Assembly: GCA_002901265.1 (NCBI GenBank)
Contig: PPHI01000039.1
Span: 62,001 to 126,000 of the forward strand
Reading direction: 5' to 3'
Source of the DNA: Rhodopirellula baltica
GTDB lineage: Bacteria; Planctomycetota; Planctomycetia; Pirellulales; Pirellulaceae
DNA length: 64,000 nucleotides
The position numbers and the translations under genes were made by a program. The notes beneath the pieces were generated by a model. The model worked only from the letters and a program-made list of their open reading frames with translations, was not told the DNA's origin and did not search any database. Shown piece after piece: positions 56,412-64,000 of the stretch. Within the stretch, counting starts at the first letter, position 1; each line of letters begins with the position of its first letter.

Positions 56412-57379
56412 CTAGACTTCTCGCAAACAGCCCGACTCGGTAGCTTGCAAATAGTCTTCGTAAGTTCTTTTGATCCCTGTTTCCAGGTCAATCTTCGGAC
56501 TCCACCCCGTTGATTGGATCAAATCGGTATTAGTCCGCTTTACGGGGGTCCCATCCGGCTTTGACGGATCTTGAACAATCTTACCGGTGAATCCAGTCAC
56601 CTTGGCAATCAATTCTGCCAATTCACGAATCGAAATATCGGTTCCAGTCCCGACGTTCACCAAGTTTGGTGGATCATCAAGGTTCACCAAGTGAACCAAA
56701 CCTTGCGCCAAATCATTGACGTGCAAGAACTCGCGGCGCGGCGTACCTGTGCCCCAAATCACGACCTCTTCGGCATTCGTACGCACTGCTTCGTCGAAGC
56801 GGCGGATCATCGCCGGCATCACGTGCGAATTGCTGGGGTGATAGTTGTCACCGGGGCCATAAAGATTCGTCGGCATCGCCGAATGGAACAGAGCGCCGTA
56901 CTGCGTCCGGTAATGCTGGCAAAGCTTAAGCCCGCTGATTTTGGCGAGCGCGTATGCTTCGTTGGTTGATTCCAACGGCCCTGTCAGCAAGCAATCTTCT
57001 GGCATTGGCTGGGGCGCCATGCGTGGATAGATGCATGTACTGCCAAGGAACAAGAATCTGCGAGTTCCATTTCGATAAGCCGCGTCAATCGAATTGGCGG
57101 CCATCATCAAGTTGTCGTAAATGAACTCTGCCGGATAGGTGTCGTTCGCATGAATCCCACCGACTTTGGCGGCGGCAAAATCACGACGTCCGGACGTTCT
57201 TCGGCGTAAAAACGCTCGACCTCAGATTGCCGGGTCAGATTCAGTTCGCTGCGATCACGAGTCAGCAAATCTGAATCCGCAATTCCAAGCTCTTGCAACA
57301 GGCGGACCACAGCACCACCGACCATCCCTCGATGGCCGGCGACGTAGACGCGTCCCTTAGGAAGTTTGACTGCGTTCAT
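56412..57379 (-). pseudogene. fcl: GDP-L-fucose synthase, frameshifted
   Basis: The two halves together form one Fcl enzyme, which epimerises and reduces the Gmd product to GDP-L-fucose. The first frame has the cofactor motif [11 protein letters not shown] and ends near PDVVIL. The second resumes before [20 protein letters not shown] and has STCIYPR and the YALAKISG catalytic pair, then the typical C-terminus. At about 57176 one C (plus strand) is missing; restoring it reads [19 protein letters not shown], the family's conserved sequence. So the loss is one base. As read it should be non-functional. Confidence 0.85.
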
Positions 57380-57385
57380 CTTTGT

Positions 57386-58780
57386 TTAGAATCCGATTCC
57401 GTGGTACTCAAATCCGCTCTCACCCAAAGCAAGTTGCTTCAGGCGATTGCGTCCATCAAAGACGAATGCCGGCTTCTTCATCGAGGCATAGATTTTGTCA
57501 AACTCGACGTCGACGAACTCGTCCCATTCGGTCAAAACCGCAATCGCATGCGCATCCTCGGCCGCTTCATAACTGCTCGATGCGAACGTCACGTGGCTTT
57601 CGATCAACGCTTTCTTTGCGGGGCTGAGGCCATTGTCACCTTCAGCGAAAACGTATTCCAGTTCTCGAATGACCTGTTCAGGACTCACCTGTGGGTCGTA
57701 GATGCAGACGCGAGCCTTCTCTAACAAGAGATCGCGGCAAACATAAATTGCGGCCGACTCGCGAGTATCGTTCGTGTCCTTTTTGAACGCGAAGCCCCAG
57801 ATGCCGATCTTCTTGTCCGAGACGGTATTGAACATCGTCCGAACCATGCGGCTGACGAAGCGTTCTTTCTGGTAGTCATTCATGCGGACGACTTGTTCCC
57901 AATACTGGGCGACTTCGGGAAGCCCGAAATACTCGCACAAGTACACGAGGTTCAAGATGTCCTTTTGGAAACAACTGCCACCAAAACCGACAGATGCTTT
58001 GAGAAACTTCGAACCGATGCGCGAGTCCGTACCGATTGCGGCGGCAACTTCATCGACATCCGCTTCGGTCGCTTCACAGAGCGCGCTGATCGCATTGATC
58101 GAAGACACACGCTGCGCCAAGAATGCATTGGCGGTCAGCTTGGATAGCTCGCTACTCCACAGGTTCGTCGTCAGGATGCGATCCTTCGGAACCCAGTGAG
58201 CGTACACGTCCACCAGTGCTTGAATCGATTCCTGACGCTCGCCGCCGATCAAAACACGATCTGGTTCAAGCAAATCTTCAATTGCGGTGCCTTCCGCCAA
58301 GAACTCTGGGTTGCTCAACACGTCAAATGTCGAGCCGTTGCTTGCGTTCGATAGGATTCGCTTGACCGCTTCCGCCGTACGCACCGGCAACGTCGATTTT
58401 TCAACGACGATCTTGTGCCCTTCAGAGACCTCGGCGATTCGCCGTGCACACTTTTCAACGAACTCGAGGTTCGCCGCTCGCCCGGCACCGACGCCAAACG
58501 TTTTCGTGGGAGTGTTGACCGAAATGAAAACCATGTCGGCTTCTTTGATCGCCGAATCGATTTCGGTGGTGAATGTCAGGTTTTTTCCGCGGCATTGCTT
58601 GACGATGTCATCAAGGCCTGGCTCGTAAACCGGCAACTGGTCCGAGTTCCACTGGGCGATTCGCTGTTCGTTGATGTCGACGACTTTGACATCGATATCG
58701 GGACACTTATAGGCAATCATTGCCATGGTGGGTCCGCCAACATAGCCGGCACCGATGCAACAAATCTTGGTAACACTCAT
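57386..58780 (-). CDS. ugd: UDP-glucose 6-dehydrogenase (eukaryote-like)
   Basis: The 464-residue enzyme oxidises UDP-glucose to UDP-glucuronate. The start [18 protein letters not shown] holds the NAD site, and [13 protein letters not shown] contains the catalytic Cys270. [16 protein letters not shown] and [16 protein letters not shown] are also typical. The length and motif form (GAGYVGGPT) match the animal-type group more than the short bacterial one. It lies six bases upstream of fcl and makes glucuronate a likely sugar of the polymer. Confidence 0.93.
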   Translation of the reverse strand: MSVTKICCIGAGYVGGPTMAMIAYKCPDIDVKVVDINEQRIAQWNSDQLPVYEPGLDDIVKQCRGKNLTFTTEIDSAIKEADMVFISVNTPTKTFGVGAGRAANLEFVEKCARRIAEVSEGHKIVVEKSTLPVRTAEAVKRILSNASNGSTFDVLSNPEFLAEGTAIEDLLEPDRVLIGGERQESIQALVDVYAHWVPKDRILTTNLWSSELSKLTANAFLAQRVSSINAISALCEATEADVDEVAAAIGTDSRIGSKFLKASVGFGGSCFQKDILNLVYLCEYFGLPEVAQYWEQVVRMNDYQKERFVSRMVRTMFNTVSDKKIGIWGFAFKKDTNDTRESAAIYVCRDLLLEKARVCIYDPQVSPEQVIRELEYVFAEGDNGLSPAKKALIESHVTFASSSYEAAEDAHAIAVLTEWDEFVDVEFDKIYASMKKPAFVFDGRNRLKQLALGESGFEYHGIGF

Positions 58781-58851
58781 GAATACGAATCGTCGCTAAT
58801 TAGGGCTTAGTACAAGTCACTCTTAAACAAAACAAATCAACCGGCAGGATC

Positions 58852-59433
58852 TCAAGAGGTCGCCGTCTCATCCGGGGCAGGACCGATCGGATCCAACTGG
58901 CAGTCATCCAATTTGACGCTGACGCCTTGATCCATAAATCGCACGGAAACAAGCAGCCGCGTTTCCTGGTCTCTTCGAATCACCACGCCTTCGAATCCGG
59001 CGAATGGTCCGTTCTTGACTCGTACCTGCTGACCGGGCGAGATCCTTTCTTCGATCGACATCGGGGCGCCGATGTTGATCAAGTCGCTCACCTGCGATAG
59101 GTCAGTCAACAACATGTCAACGTCTGTAATCTCGGTGACCTTTTGGACGCACCCAGTGCAGACGGCTTTGTATCGGGATTCATCCGATCCGCAAAGAAAG
59201 ATGTAGTTGGCGAACAGAGGGACGTAACTCGTTCGCACGCGTCCCGCCGGCGAACGGCGACGCTGTTCAATTTGCGGACCGTAATGCGCGACCTCTATCT
59301 CACGCAGCTGTCGCATTAACTGCTTCTCTTGGCGGCTTTTCGTATACAGCAACCACCACGCAGAACTTGACGCGACGTCTGACTCCAACAGATTCAGCGG
59401 AAACCGATCGGGCTCTTTCGGAAGAATGGGCAC
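58852..59433 (-). CDS. NusG-family transcription antiterminator (RfaH-like paralogue)
   Basis: The 193-residue protein has the NusG N-terminal domain (WWLLYTKSRQEKQLMRQL, then VPLFANYIFL) and a KOW segment near 135-165 (GQQVRVKNGPFAGFEGVVI). Paralogues of this kind stand at the head of polysaccharide operons and help RNA polymerase read through long ones. It precedes ugd, and the minus-strand run behind it is about 20 kb long, which fits. No convincing ops site was found. Confidence 0.88.
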   Translation of the reverse strand: MPILPKEPDRFPLNLLESDVASSSAWWLLYTKSRQEKQLMRQLREIEVAHYGPQIEQRRRSPAGRVRTSYVPLFANYIFLCGSDESRYKAVCTGCVQKVTEITDVDMLLTDLSQVSDLINIGAPMSIEERISPGQQVRVKNGPFAGFEGVVIRRDQETRLLVSVRFMDQGVSVKLDDCQLDPIGPAPDETATS

Positions 59434-59812
59434 GAACTCAAAATCCTTGGTGTGATCGCATCAAACTAAACGAACTGCCGTTCACGCCAGCCCGAGAGTA
59501 TGCGTCGAGTCGCCTCCAACGCATTCAAAATCAAGCCGCTTCAAGTGGCGTCTCGAACCGCGTGTCTCAACGATTTTAACCAGCGTTTTCGTCAAGACCG
59601 GCACCATTTGAACGGGCAGCGCGGACTTCGTCCACCTGGGTGACACCTTCGCTCAAATCCGAGCCTTTGTTTCACCCACAACGCGGTTTTCCATCCCGAC
59701 CGCCAACATGACACTTTGGACGGTCAAGTTAACTTAACCCTTCCCAAATACCTATTGGCTACGATCGATGTCGGCGCAAAGGTTTACCCTCAATCACTTT
59801 GGCCGTCCCGGT

Positions 59813-59983
59813 TCATCGGACATTCCCGAACAGGCCGACAAGTCGGAGACCTGTGCCTGCTTTGCCGATATTCGCAATTGAGCTTGCGAGCGACCATAAC
59901 GCCGACAGCCACGACGCCAATCCGATGACAGCTGCCGTCACAGACAACGTGACGTCGTCCCAAGATTCCGCTACCGCGTTCAT
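59813..59983 (-). CDS. Possible small membrane protein (56 residues)
   Basis: ATG at 59983 opens a 56-residue frame with one hydrophobic helix (VTAAVIGLASWLSALWSLA). There is no good Shine-Dalgarno (only AAAG) and the codon use is not decisive. It lies in the 713-base gap before the NusG-paralogue gene. No family was recognised. It may be chance. Confidence 0.25.
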   Translation of the reverse strand: MNAVAESWDDVTLSVTAAVIGLASWLSALWSLASSIANIGKAGTGLRLVGLFGNVR

Positions 59984-60081
59984 CGAGCATTCTTTAATCC
60001 ATCACAGAACGCTCGGCGAATGCCCACGATAGAGCCGCGAAAAGAGTCGCAACGCAGGCGGTGGCTTAGCACTGGAAGGGG

Positions 60082-60119
60082 CAAACAAAAAAGGCAGTGT
60101 CCGGTGTGCGGACACTGCC
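60082..60119 (-). terminator. Intrinsic terminator of the WecA-like gene
   Basis: Read on the minus strand, GGCAGTGTCCG pairs perfectly with CGGACACTGCC (11 bp, 5-base loop) and is followed by six T (60087-60092). It lies 27 bases after the end of the WecA-like gene. It would separate that gene from the NusG-led operon. Confidence 0.85.
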
Positions 60120-60146
60120 CCATGTTTCAAAATAGACACGGCGAGA

Positions 60147-61718
60147 TTAAGTCAGGATCGTTGACGTATCGCTGTGACGCTCGGGAGCATTAAACCGTGG
60201 CGAAGGCGTCGAAACAGCCTTTTCAGCCCCACCAACATGCATGCGTTCTAGTTCGTCGATTACCAACTTGACCTGTGGCTCAAGATCCGCGAGACGCATC
60301 GTCAAATCAGCAATGCGTTCGTGGATACCGGGCGAGTCCGCCGCCGCGACGACGTGCAAGGTTCCGATATTCACTCCCAGCGACTTGCCTTCGGTCTGAA
60401 TGATGATCGGCCACCGCATTTGAATTTGGTTCAATCGGTCAGGCATCCGAACCGCGGACCAACTTGCGTGGTAGCCCTCGTGAATCCAGGAAAGGTTCAA
60501 ATCGATACTGATCTTTGCCAAGTTGTGGACTTGTGCAAAGTCGACCAAGGGCTCCCAGACGACTCCCCAATCACCGGTACCCTGCAACGGGACACAGCGA
60601 TGGTTCTTTTCAGTCAGCCCCTGTGCGGGTGTGATGAAGAATGACCGCGTCATGTGAGTCGCTTTCATCATCAGCAACTGGCATTCTGCATAGCCAAAGG
60701 AACGGGTCACCACCAGGAATGCGCCCGCAAGCACGATACCCAACATCGCCAGCCAGGGCATTTCGAAATGCACCGAGGCAACTGCCAAGGTTGTCGTTAC
60801 CGCGCTGAGCAATGCCACGATGCCAAGCATCCCTTTGTGGCCGTATTTCTTGTCCAGAAGGTGGTGCAAGTGCGCACGATCGGTCGCATAGATACTGCGC
60901 CCGGTCAACCACCGCCGCGCAATCGCCGCGGTCGAATCGAACAAAGGAATCGCCAAGATTCCGATTGGTGCAGATGCCAACAAAGTCGATCCCTTGACAC
61001 TGCTCCAGACCGACAGCACTCCAATGAACAAACCGATTGTCATGCTGCCCGCATCACCAAGGAAGATCGAAGCGGGCGGTTTATTGAATACAAGGAAGCC
61101 AATCAAGCTGCCAGTCAGACAAAATGCGAACGCGGCTCCCAAGGGCGATCCCTGCGTCAGACTAAGCACAGCCAGTCCGAATGTAATGAAACAACCAACG
61201 GTCGTCGCCATTCCGTCTGCGCCGTCAATCAGATTCAAAGCGTTCACACAAACCAGCAGCCACAACACTGTGACAGGAAACGCCAGCGAGCCGAGATAGA
61301 TCTCAAAGCCCATCAACCCAATCTTGCTAACAACCGTTCCGCTGCCGACCAACACCGAGATGATCAGGATCTGCATCAACAGTTTCTGGCGACCACGCAT
61401 CAGCCACACGTCGTCAATTAAACCGACCAACATGATCGCCGATCCCGCGAACACGAGCCGGTACCACTGATTGGCAACGTACCCTAACTCGAATGCCCCA
61501 AAATGGCGGTCGTACAGAATCGTCGCGGCAAAACCTGCGAGCACAGACGCTAAAACCGCCAGCCCCCCACCGAGAGCTATTGGCTTACTGTGCAGCTTTC
61601 GTTCTGCGTCTGGCTTGTCGACCATTCCGACCAAACGGGCGAACCCGCGAACCGCCGGGACGAAAACGAGGGCCGCTGCGATCGAAAAGACTAGTGATAT
61701 CAGAGTGAGCGAAGTCAT
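60147..61718 (-). CDS. WecA/MraY-family undecaprenyl-phosphate glycosyl-1-phosphate transferase
   Basis: This enzyme would start repeat-unit synthesis by moving a sugar phosphate to undecaprenyl phosphate. About eleven helices fill residues 1-345. The catalytic Asp pair is at 102-103 (LIDDVWLM), the NLIDGADGM motif at 162-170, GDAGS at 221-225 and HLHH at 283-286, as in WecA. The last 175 residues form a soluble domain (HNLAKISIDLNLSWIHEGY) with a C-terminal coiled coil, which WecA lacks. A strong terminator follows. Confidence 0.92.
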   Translation of the reverse strand: MTSLTLISLVFSIAAALVFVPAVRGFARLVGMVDKPDAERKLHSKPIALGGGLAVLASVLAGFAATILYDRHFGAFELGYVANQWYRLVFAGSAIMLVGLIDDVWLMRGRQKLLMQILIISVLVGSGTVVSKIGLMGFEIYLGSLAFPVTVLWLLVCVNALNLIDGADGMATTVGCFITFGLAVLSLTQGSPLGAAFAFCLTGSLIGFLVFNKPPASIFLGDAGSMTIGLFIGVLSVWSSVKGSTLLASAPIGILAIPLFDSTAAIARRWLTGRSIYATDRAHLHHLLDKKYGHKGMLGIVALLSAVTTTLAVASVHFEMPWLAMLGIVLAGAFLVVTRSFGYAECQLLMMKATHMTRSFFITPAQGLTEKNHRCVPLQGTGDWGVVWEPLVDFAQVHNLAKISIDLNLSWIHEGYHASWSAVRMPDRLNQIQMRWPIIIQTEGKSLGVNIGTLHVVAAADSPGIHERIADLTMRLADLEPQVKLVIDELERMHVGGAEKAVSTPSPRFNAPERHSDTSTILT

Positions 61719-62125
61719 AGATGTCGTTTTGCACCACCGTTGAGATTCATACCGCCTGTTGACTTTCTGACTCGCACCTCTGGGGTGAGCTCGTCAGTAA
61801 AGTCTACCCGACGATTTCAGACCGCCTCAGTCTAAAAGCGAAAGGTCAAATCAGAATGCCTTCTTTCTGCCGATTGGGTTGCCTTTGCAACGATCAGAGG
61901 GAAAGCCCACCCTGAAATCCGAGGCAACTATGGCAGTTCATTGTAATTGGAACGTCTGTCAAAAATGCTAGAACCCGCACAAGCCGCGATTCCGTCAGTT
62001 TTCATTAAATCCTCTTCACCGTTACGGCGATAAACACCCCTAGGACGGTCCGCCCCAATCGGGCTTGTCGTCCGAATTGATTAAACAAGCGACTTCGAAT
62101 TCCGCCAGCAGCCAAGGGGGGCCAA
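61719..62125. other. Divergent intergenic region, WecA-like gene and export lipoprotein
   Basis: The 407-base gap must carry divergent promoters. Candidates were not convincing: TTGACC on the minus strand near 61850 has no -10 at the right distance. A short GTTGC-CTTT-GCAAC repeat lies near 61879-61892. No gene was seen. Confidence 0.45.
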
Positions 62126-63181
62126 ATGGCGATTCGTTCTGACAGTGCGTCCAACGCACCCGAACAAAATTCCGTTCTATCGGGTCATTCGCAAAACGAC
62201 TCGATTTCCCGCCAGAAAACGCAACGACGCCTTAGGATGAGGTCTCTTGCGCTGGCAGGCACCGCGGCCCTCATCCTGACCGGTTCTGCCGGATGCTCAA
62301 TCCTTACCAATGCGTATAGCTACGCGAGAAAGTCCGATTGCTTGGACGATTTCATGCTATCGCATCGCAACAAGGTCTTTGCACAACGCGCCTGGTTCCG
62401 TGAAGCAAGCTGCCATGCTGGCCAAGCGAACCTGTCCGAGTTCAAAGCGGGCTTCATCAAGGGCTACATCGATGTCGCCAACGGCGGATCCGGCTGCACG
62501 CCCTCCGTCGCTCCCAGCCAATACTGGGGGTGGAAATACCAATCCCCAGGCGGACAAGCTGCGATTGGAGCGTTTTTCGCTGGCTATCCGTATGGTGCGA
62601 AAGCGGCAGAACAAGACGGCCTGAGCAATTGGTCAAACGTTCGCCCGCACCGCCTGCCAAGCGACCCAGACGCCGAGCCGGCAACGGAAGCGACACCCGC
62701 GCCCGCTCCGGTCATGTACGGTCCAGACGGAATGCCGCTTCAGGAATACATCGTTCCTGGCAGTGAAGTCGAAGTCATCATGCCAAGCAACGGCGAACCT
62801 TACCCAGGCAACACACCGTTGCCGACGGAAGAACTGCTGCTGTCGCCAGAAAGCGGCGAAACCTTGCCAATGCCTCAATCGAGCACGATCGAGAATCTGG
62901 ACTCGGCAGAGATCCTGCCCCAAGAGCCAGCTCAAACGTTCGTCCTTGAGTCGTCTCCGGCGTTACCAAGCGATGTTGAATCCTACTCGCTGAACGACCA
63001 GGCGACACAAACCGGCCCCGAGCAAGAGCTTCCCGAAGACGCGATCGAAGGCATCTTTGGCAGTATCGACTTGCCGACCAACGCTGGTCACAGTCCTGCC
63101 GATTTCGCGTTGCCCCCAGTTGGACCGGCGGCTGCAACCGCTGACGCTGACGGCAACGACATTCCCTTCAAATTTGAATAA
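62126..63181 (+). CDS. Putative lipoprotein upstream of the export gene
   Basis: The 351-residue protein starts at an ATG behind a strong AAGGGGGG box. A 37-residue polar leader precedes a lipoprotein-type signal (MRSLALAGTAALILTGSAGC); the leader is unusually long, and an internal ATG at 62237 is an alternative start. A Cys-containing domain follows (DCLDDFMLSHRNKVFAQRAW, GFIKGYIDVANGGSGCTPSV), then a Pro/Glu-rich tail. No family was recognised. It is 52 bases upstream of the Wza-like gene, so a role in polymer export is likely but inferred. Confidence 0.65.
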   Translation: MAIRSDSASNAPEQNSVLSGHSQNDSISRQKTQRRLRMRSLALAGTAALILTGSAGCSILTNAYSYARKSDCLDDFMLSHRNKVFAQRAWFREASCHAGQANLSEFKAGFIKGYIDVANGGSGCTPSVAPSQYWGWKYQSPGGQAAIGAFFAGYPYGAKAAEQDGLSNWSNVRPHRLPSDPDAEPATEATPAPAPVMYGPDGMPLQEYIVPGSEVEVIMPSNGEPYPGNTPLPTEELLLSPESGETLPMPQSSTIENLDSAEILPQEPAQTFVLESSPALPSDVESYSLNDQATQTGPEQELPEDAIEGIFGSIDLPTNAGHSPADFALPPVGPAAATADADGNDIPFKFE

Positions 63182-63233
63182 GCAGCTCGTGGCCAAGAAT
63201 CCACGCTGAATACCCTCAGTGAGAAGTTCAAGG

Positions 63234-64000
63234 ATGAATACAACCCCTTCAAACTTGGTTCAGAGCCAGCAGGACGCTGGCAACGGACGACGAGCACAAC
63301 TGTGGCGCCAGATCAAGCGATTCGGCTTCACGATCGCCGCATCGACCCTGTTTGCCGGTTCAATGACCGGTTGCTCGGCATTGACACAACCGATCGATGG
63401 TATCCCGGCCAGCCGGGTCCCTCGACAATACTTTGCCGAGCCAAAGAACGACTTGGTGCCCGTCGACATCTCGCTGCTGACACTCGAGCCGCCACGCGAG
63501 TACGTTCTCGGTGCGGGTGACATTCTGGGTGTCTACATTGAAGGTGTGTTGCCATTCAATCCACCGAGCTCACCACCCGAACCGCCGCCAGTGAACTTTC
63601 CCGACGCGGAAAGCACCCTGCCACCGTCGATCGGTTACCCAATCGCCGTTCAGGAAGATGGCTCACTATCGCTGCCTTTGATCGAACCACTGAACGTCAA
63701 CGGACTGACACTTGATCAAGTCCGTGACGCAATTCGCGATGCCTATATCGACAACGATATCCTTCGCACCGACAAAGCTCGCCCGATTGTCACGATCATC
63801 CAAGAACGCACCGTCGACGTCATCGTCGTCCGTGAAGACGGCGGCGGCGGACAAGGCTTGCTGCGAAACGCAGCCAGCTCCGACTTCCTTCGCGGCGGTT
63901 CGGACCGAAGTGCCAGCGGTGGTCTTGTCAAACTAAAGGCCTACCAGAACGACATCCTGCACGCCTTGGTCGAAACCGGTGGACTCCCCGGCTTGAACGC
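63234..64000 (+). CDS. Wza-type polysaccharide export protein (partial)
   Basis: The first 255 residues are present; the gene leaves the window. A basic N-terminus and a hydrophobic segment end in a lipobox (AGSMTGC, Cys about 48). The polysaccharide export domain begins at YVLGAGDILGVYIEG, with the insertion FNPPSSPPEPPPVN, and continues with GYPIAVQEDGSLSLPLIEPLNVNGLTLDQVRDAI. Such proteins form outer-membrane export channels. An AAGG box precedes the ATG. It is the second gene after the lipoprotein and would export the polymer made by the cluster. Confidence 0.88.
   Translation, partial: MNTTPSNLVQSQQDAGNGRRAQLWRQIKRFGFTIAASTLFAGSMTGCSALTQPIDGIPASRVPRQYFAEPKNDLVPVDISLLTLEPPREYVLGAGDILGVYIEGVLPFNPPSSPPEPPPVNFPDAESTLPPSIGYPIAVQEDGSLSLPLIEPLNVNGLTLDQVRDAIRDAYIDNDILRTDKARPIVTIIQERTVDVIVVREDGGGGQGLLRNAASSDFLRGGSDRSASGGLVKLKAYQNDILHALVETGGLPGLN

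Larger units (their letters stand above)
59434..60146. other. Intergenic region upstream of the NusG-paralogue gene
   Basis: This 713-base gap should hold the promoter and leader of the minus-strand polysaccharide operon. It contains the terminator of the WecA-like gene (60082-60119), one doubtful small open frame (59813-59983) and a GTTAAC palindrome near 59730. No promoter could be assigned with confidence. Confidence 0.5.

Noticed and set aside
59970-59977. GCGGTAGC on the minus strand, the core of the RfaH ops element, upstream of the NusG-paralogue gene
   Set aside because: Only 8 bases match, both outer positions of the element differ, and about two such 8-mers are expected by chance in a window of this size.
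60654-61421. Plus-strand open frame (255 codons) opposite the WecA-like gene
   Set aside because: Gln/Arg/His-rich sequence without hydrophobic core; antisense to a clear transferase.

Overview
The window looks like a chromosome segment of a Planctomycetota bacterium, most likely a Pirellulaceae member close to Rhodopirellula. This is inferred from gene content: a GAF-HlyD adaptor fusion, very large membrane-anchored caspase-like and von Willebrand A proteins, a MraY-family transferase with a long soluble tail, and moderate GC. No rRNA, tRNA, CRISPR array, IS element or phage gene was seen.

Region 1 (1-5654) is an export module. Three tightly packed minus-strand genes (a GAF-HlyD adaptor, a second HlyD adaptor, and the start of a PqqD-like/M50-type protein cut by the window edge) diverge from a TolC-type outer-membrane lipoprotein. 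The two divergent ATG codons share bases.

Region 2 (5640-36014) is a type VI secretion locus in two halves. The minus strand carries tssK, tssL and a short tssM-like gene, then two giant caspase-like proteins and a Cys-rich lipoprotein. The plus strand carries a beta-barrel-like protein and then tssA-tssB-tssC-hcp-impE(tagJ)-tssE-tssF-tssG-tssH-PAAR-methyltransferase. No tssJ and no vgrG are present. The TssM-like protein stops at its third membrane helix, so it lacks the periplasmic half. The two giant proteins (1629 and 1640 residues) each have one N-terminal membrane helix followed by a caspase-like domain and an EF-hand loop. One keeps a His/Cys pair; the other has Gly where the Cys should be. 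They, with the Cys-rich lipoprotein, are candidates for the missing envelope parts or for a linked protease system. Intrinsic terminators bracket hcp.

Region 3 (36238-64000) is an exopolysaccharide cluster. The minus-strand run starts with a WecA-like phosphoglycosyl transferase and a NusG paralogue, continues with ugd, fcl and gmd, and then holds two flippases, two polymerase/ligase proteins, four glycosyltransferases, two hexapeptide acyltransferases, two FkbM methyltransferases, a bi-domain oxidoreductase and a heparinase-like protein. At the right end a lipoprotein and a Wza-type export protein (cut by the window) run on the plus strand. Three genes here (a WbuB-like glycosyltransferase, a Wzy-like polymerase and fcl) each carry a net one-base loss at a short G/C run. 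Restoring one base repairs each, so sequencing or assembly error is as likely as real decay.
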